From NCBI GenBank assembly GCA_944323955.1, contig CALUUK010000008.1, positions 33,570 to 97,569 on the forward strand: a DNA stretch of 64,000 nt. Direction: 5' to 3'. The stretch comes from Candidatus Gastranaerophilales bacterium (GTDB lineage Bacteria; Cyanobacteriota; Vampirovibrionia; Gastranaerophilales; Gastranaerophilaceae). Under the pieces are notes generated by a model. The model saw nothing but the letters and a program-made list of their open reading frames with translations, was not told where the DNA came from and did no database searches. Shown one piece after another: positions 63,596-64,000 of this stretch (within the stretch, counting starts at the first letter, position 1; each line of letters starts with the position of its first letter). The position numbers and the translations under genes are program-made.

Positions 63596-64000
63596 TATAT
63601 ATTCCCTATTTCATTTTCATATTTATTTATCACATTCATTTTATATGCCGCCGTATAGTCAGAAATATGAGCGGATTGAACTTCAAATTTTTGAGTTAAT
63701 AATTTTATTTTTTCGTTTAAGTAAGATTCTTTATCTATCAATTTATTTTCATCAAGCCTGTCAAGCATGGAAATATTTGATTCAACCAAATCAAGCATTT
63801 TTTTGTTATTTATAAGCTGACGTTTGGAATAATCCGCATCTGTTTTTATTTTTTGAAAATTTCTCTTCAAATCGGCAAGTTTTTGTTCCTTTTCTATTTC
63901 AAGGCGGATTATTTCAAGTTTTAACTTATCGCGCTCACTTTTGTTTTTAAGCCCGTCAAAAATAGGAAGATAGGTCGTAAGACGAAATTTAAGCCCGCGT
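63595..64000 (-). CDS. TolC-like outer-membrane channel protein, N-terminus beyond right edge
   Basis: The frame is open from the window edge to a TAA at 63595 (about 134 residues visible). Going by hand past the TTG at 63870, the sequence continues upstream as FRLTTYLPIFDGLKNKSERDKLK, split here by its long helix; PIFDG followed by extended heptad-like helices is typical of the C-terminal half of TolC/OEP proteins. The long helices (LADLKRNFQKIKTDADYSKR and on) fit the periplasmic tunnel. It heads the secretion operon and shares TAATG with the ABC gene. Confidence 0.75.
   Translation of the reverse strand, partial: RGLKFRLTTYLPIFDGLKNKSERDKLKLEIIRLEIEKEQKLADLKRNFQKIKTDADYSKRQLINNKKMLDLVESNISMLDRLDENKLIDKESYLNEKIKLLTQKFEVQSAHISDYTAAYKMNVINKYENEIGNI

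Overview
The window is an AT-rich, densely packed bacterial chromosome segment. I see no phage, transposase, IS or CRISPR signal. The gene content points to an anaerobic, fermentative, diderm relative of Cyanobacteria, most likely a gut-type Melainabacterium (Vampirovibrionia, order Gastranaerophilales). The outer-membrane evidence is an Omp85/BamA homologue, an LptF/G permease, an MCE/MlaD protein and a type I secretion set. Anaerobic metabolism is shown by a three-gene [FeFe] hydrogenase of the electron-bifurcating type, a 2-oxoacid:ferredoxin oxidoreductase and the oxygen-independent QueH. The cyanobacterial flavour comes from a VKOR-DsbA fusion, phycobilisome-lyase-like HEAT repeats and a tRNA gene without encoded CCA. 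This placement is inference; no 16S gene is present. || Layout. 1-6.5 kb: a FixC-like flavoprotein running off the left edge, a cell-wall amidase, glutamate dehydrogenase, then a leftward cluster of a ClpX-type zinc finger, a large unknown protein, RuvX and DUF1292. 6.6-14.8 kb: a rightward lipoprotein-lgt-MCE-upp-pgeF-SEC-C run with overlapping stop/start codons, then nth, a radical SAM enzyme, a PLP aminotransferase and a small unknown. 15-19.4 kb: korA-korB, VKOR-DsbA and queH. 19.5-22.8 kb (leftward): a big exported TPR protein, dusB and a GIY-YIG protein. 23-28.4 kb: hydC-hydB-hydA and a degenerate SGNH-like protein. 28.4-36.8 kb: a Met-rich mini-ORF with an attenuator-like structure, a membrane protein, rph, metG-prfB, bamA, tsaE-tsaB. 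36.8-44.2 kb: HU, a secreted GH13 protein, pheS-hisF, HEAT protein, queC-DUF366-SPOR. 44.3-56.6 kb: a coiled-coil unknown, an LPS-export permease, a sugar-binding protein, ferritin, serA with a class V aminotransferase, unknown and membrane proteins, sppA, phosphohexomutase and a lone sugar permease. 56.6-64 kb: small unknowns, a likely noncoding RNA, pth, an HTH regulator, a metallophosphoesterase, a stand-alone MshEN-like protein, tRNA-Arg and a type I secretion operon running off the right edge. || How the genes fit together. KorAB would load ferredoxin with electrons from 2-oxoacids, and HydABC could release H2 from reduced ferredoxin plus NADH. GdhA, the aminotransferases and SerA cover nitrogen and amino-acid flux. 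Lgt, PgeF, the amidase, SPOR, BamA, LptF/G and MCE proteins belong to envelope building. || The most unusual signals are: (1) a three-block sequence shared at near-identical spacing upstream of uncharacterised genes at 44.8, 51.0 and 59.9 kb; (2) a 79-residue protein that is essentially only a tandem c-di-GMP-binding MshEN signature, overlapping an exported phosphoesterase; (3) an ORF-free transcription unit at 57.04-57.23 kb with its own predicted promoter, hairpins and terminator; (4) a Met-codon-run mini-ORF followed by mutually exclusive hairpins at 28.41-28.55 kb; (5) a 27-bp palindrome between the sugar permease and phosphohexomutase genes; (6) a 5' leader that can hide the ribosome binding site of the TPR gene.
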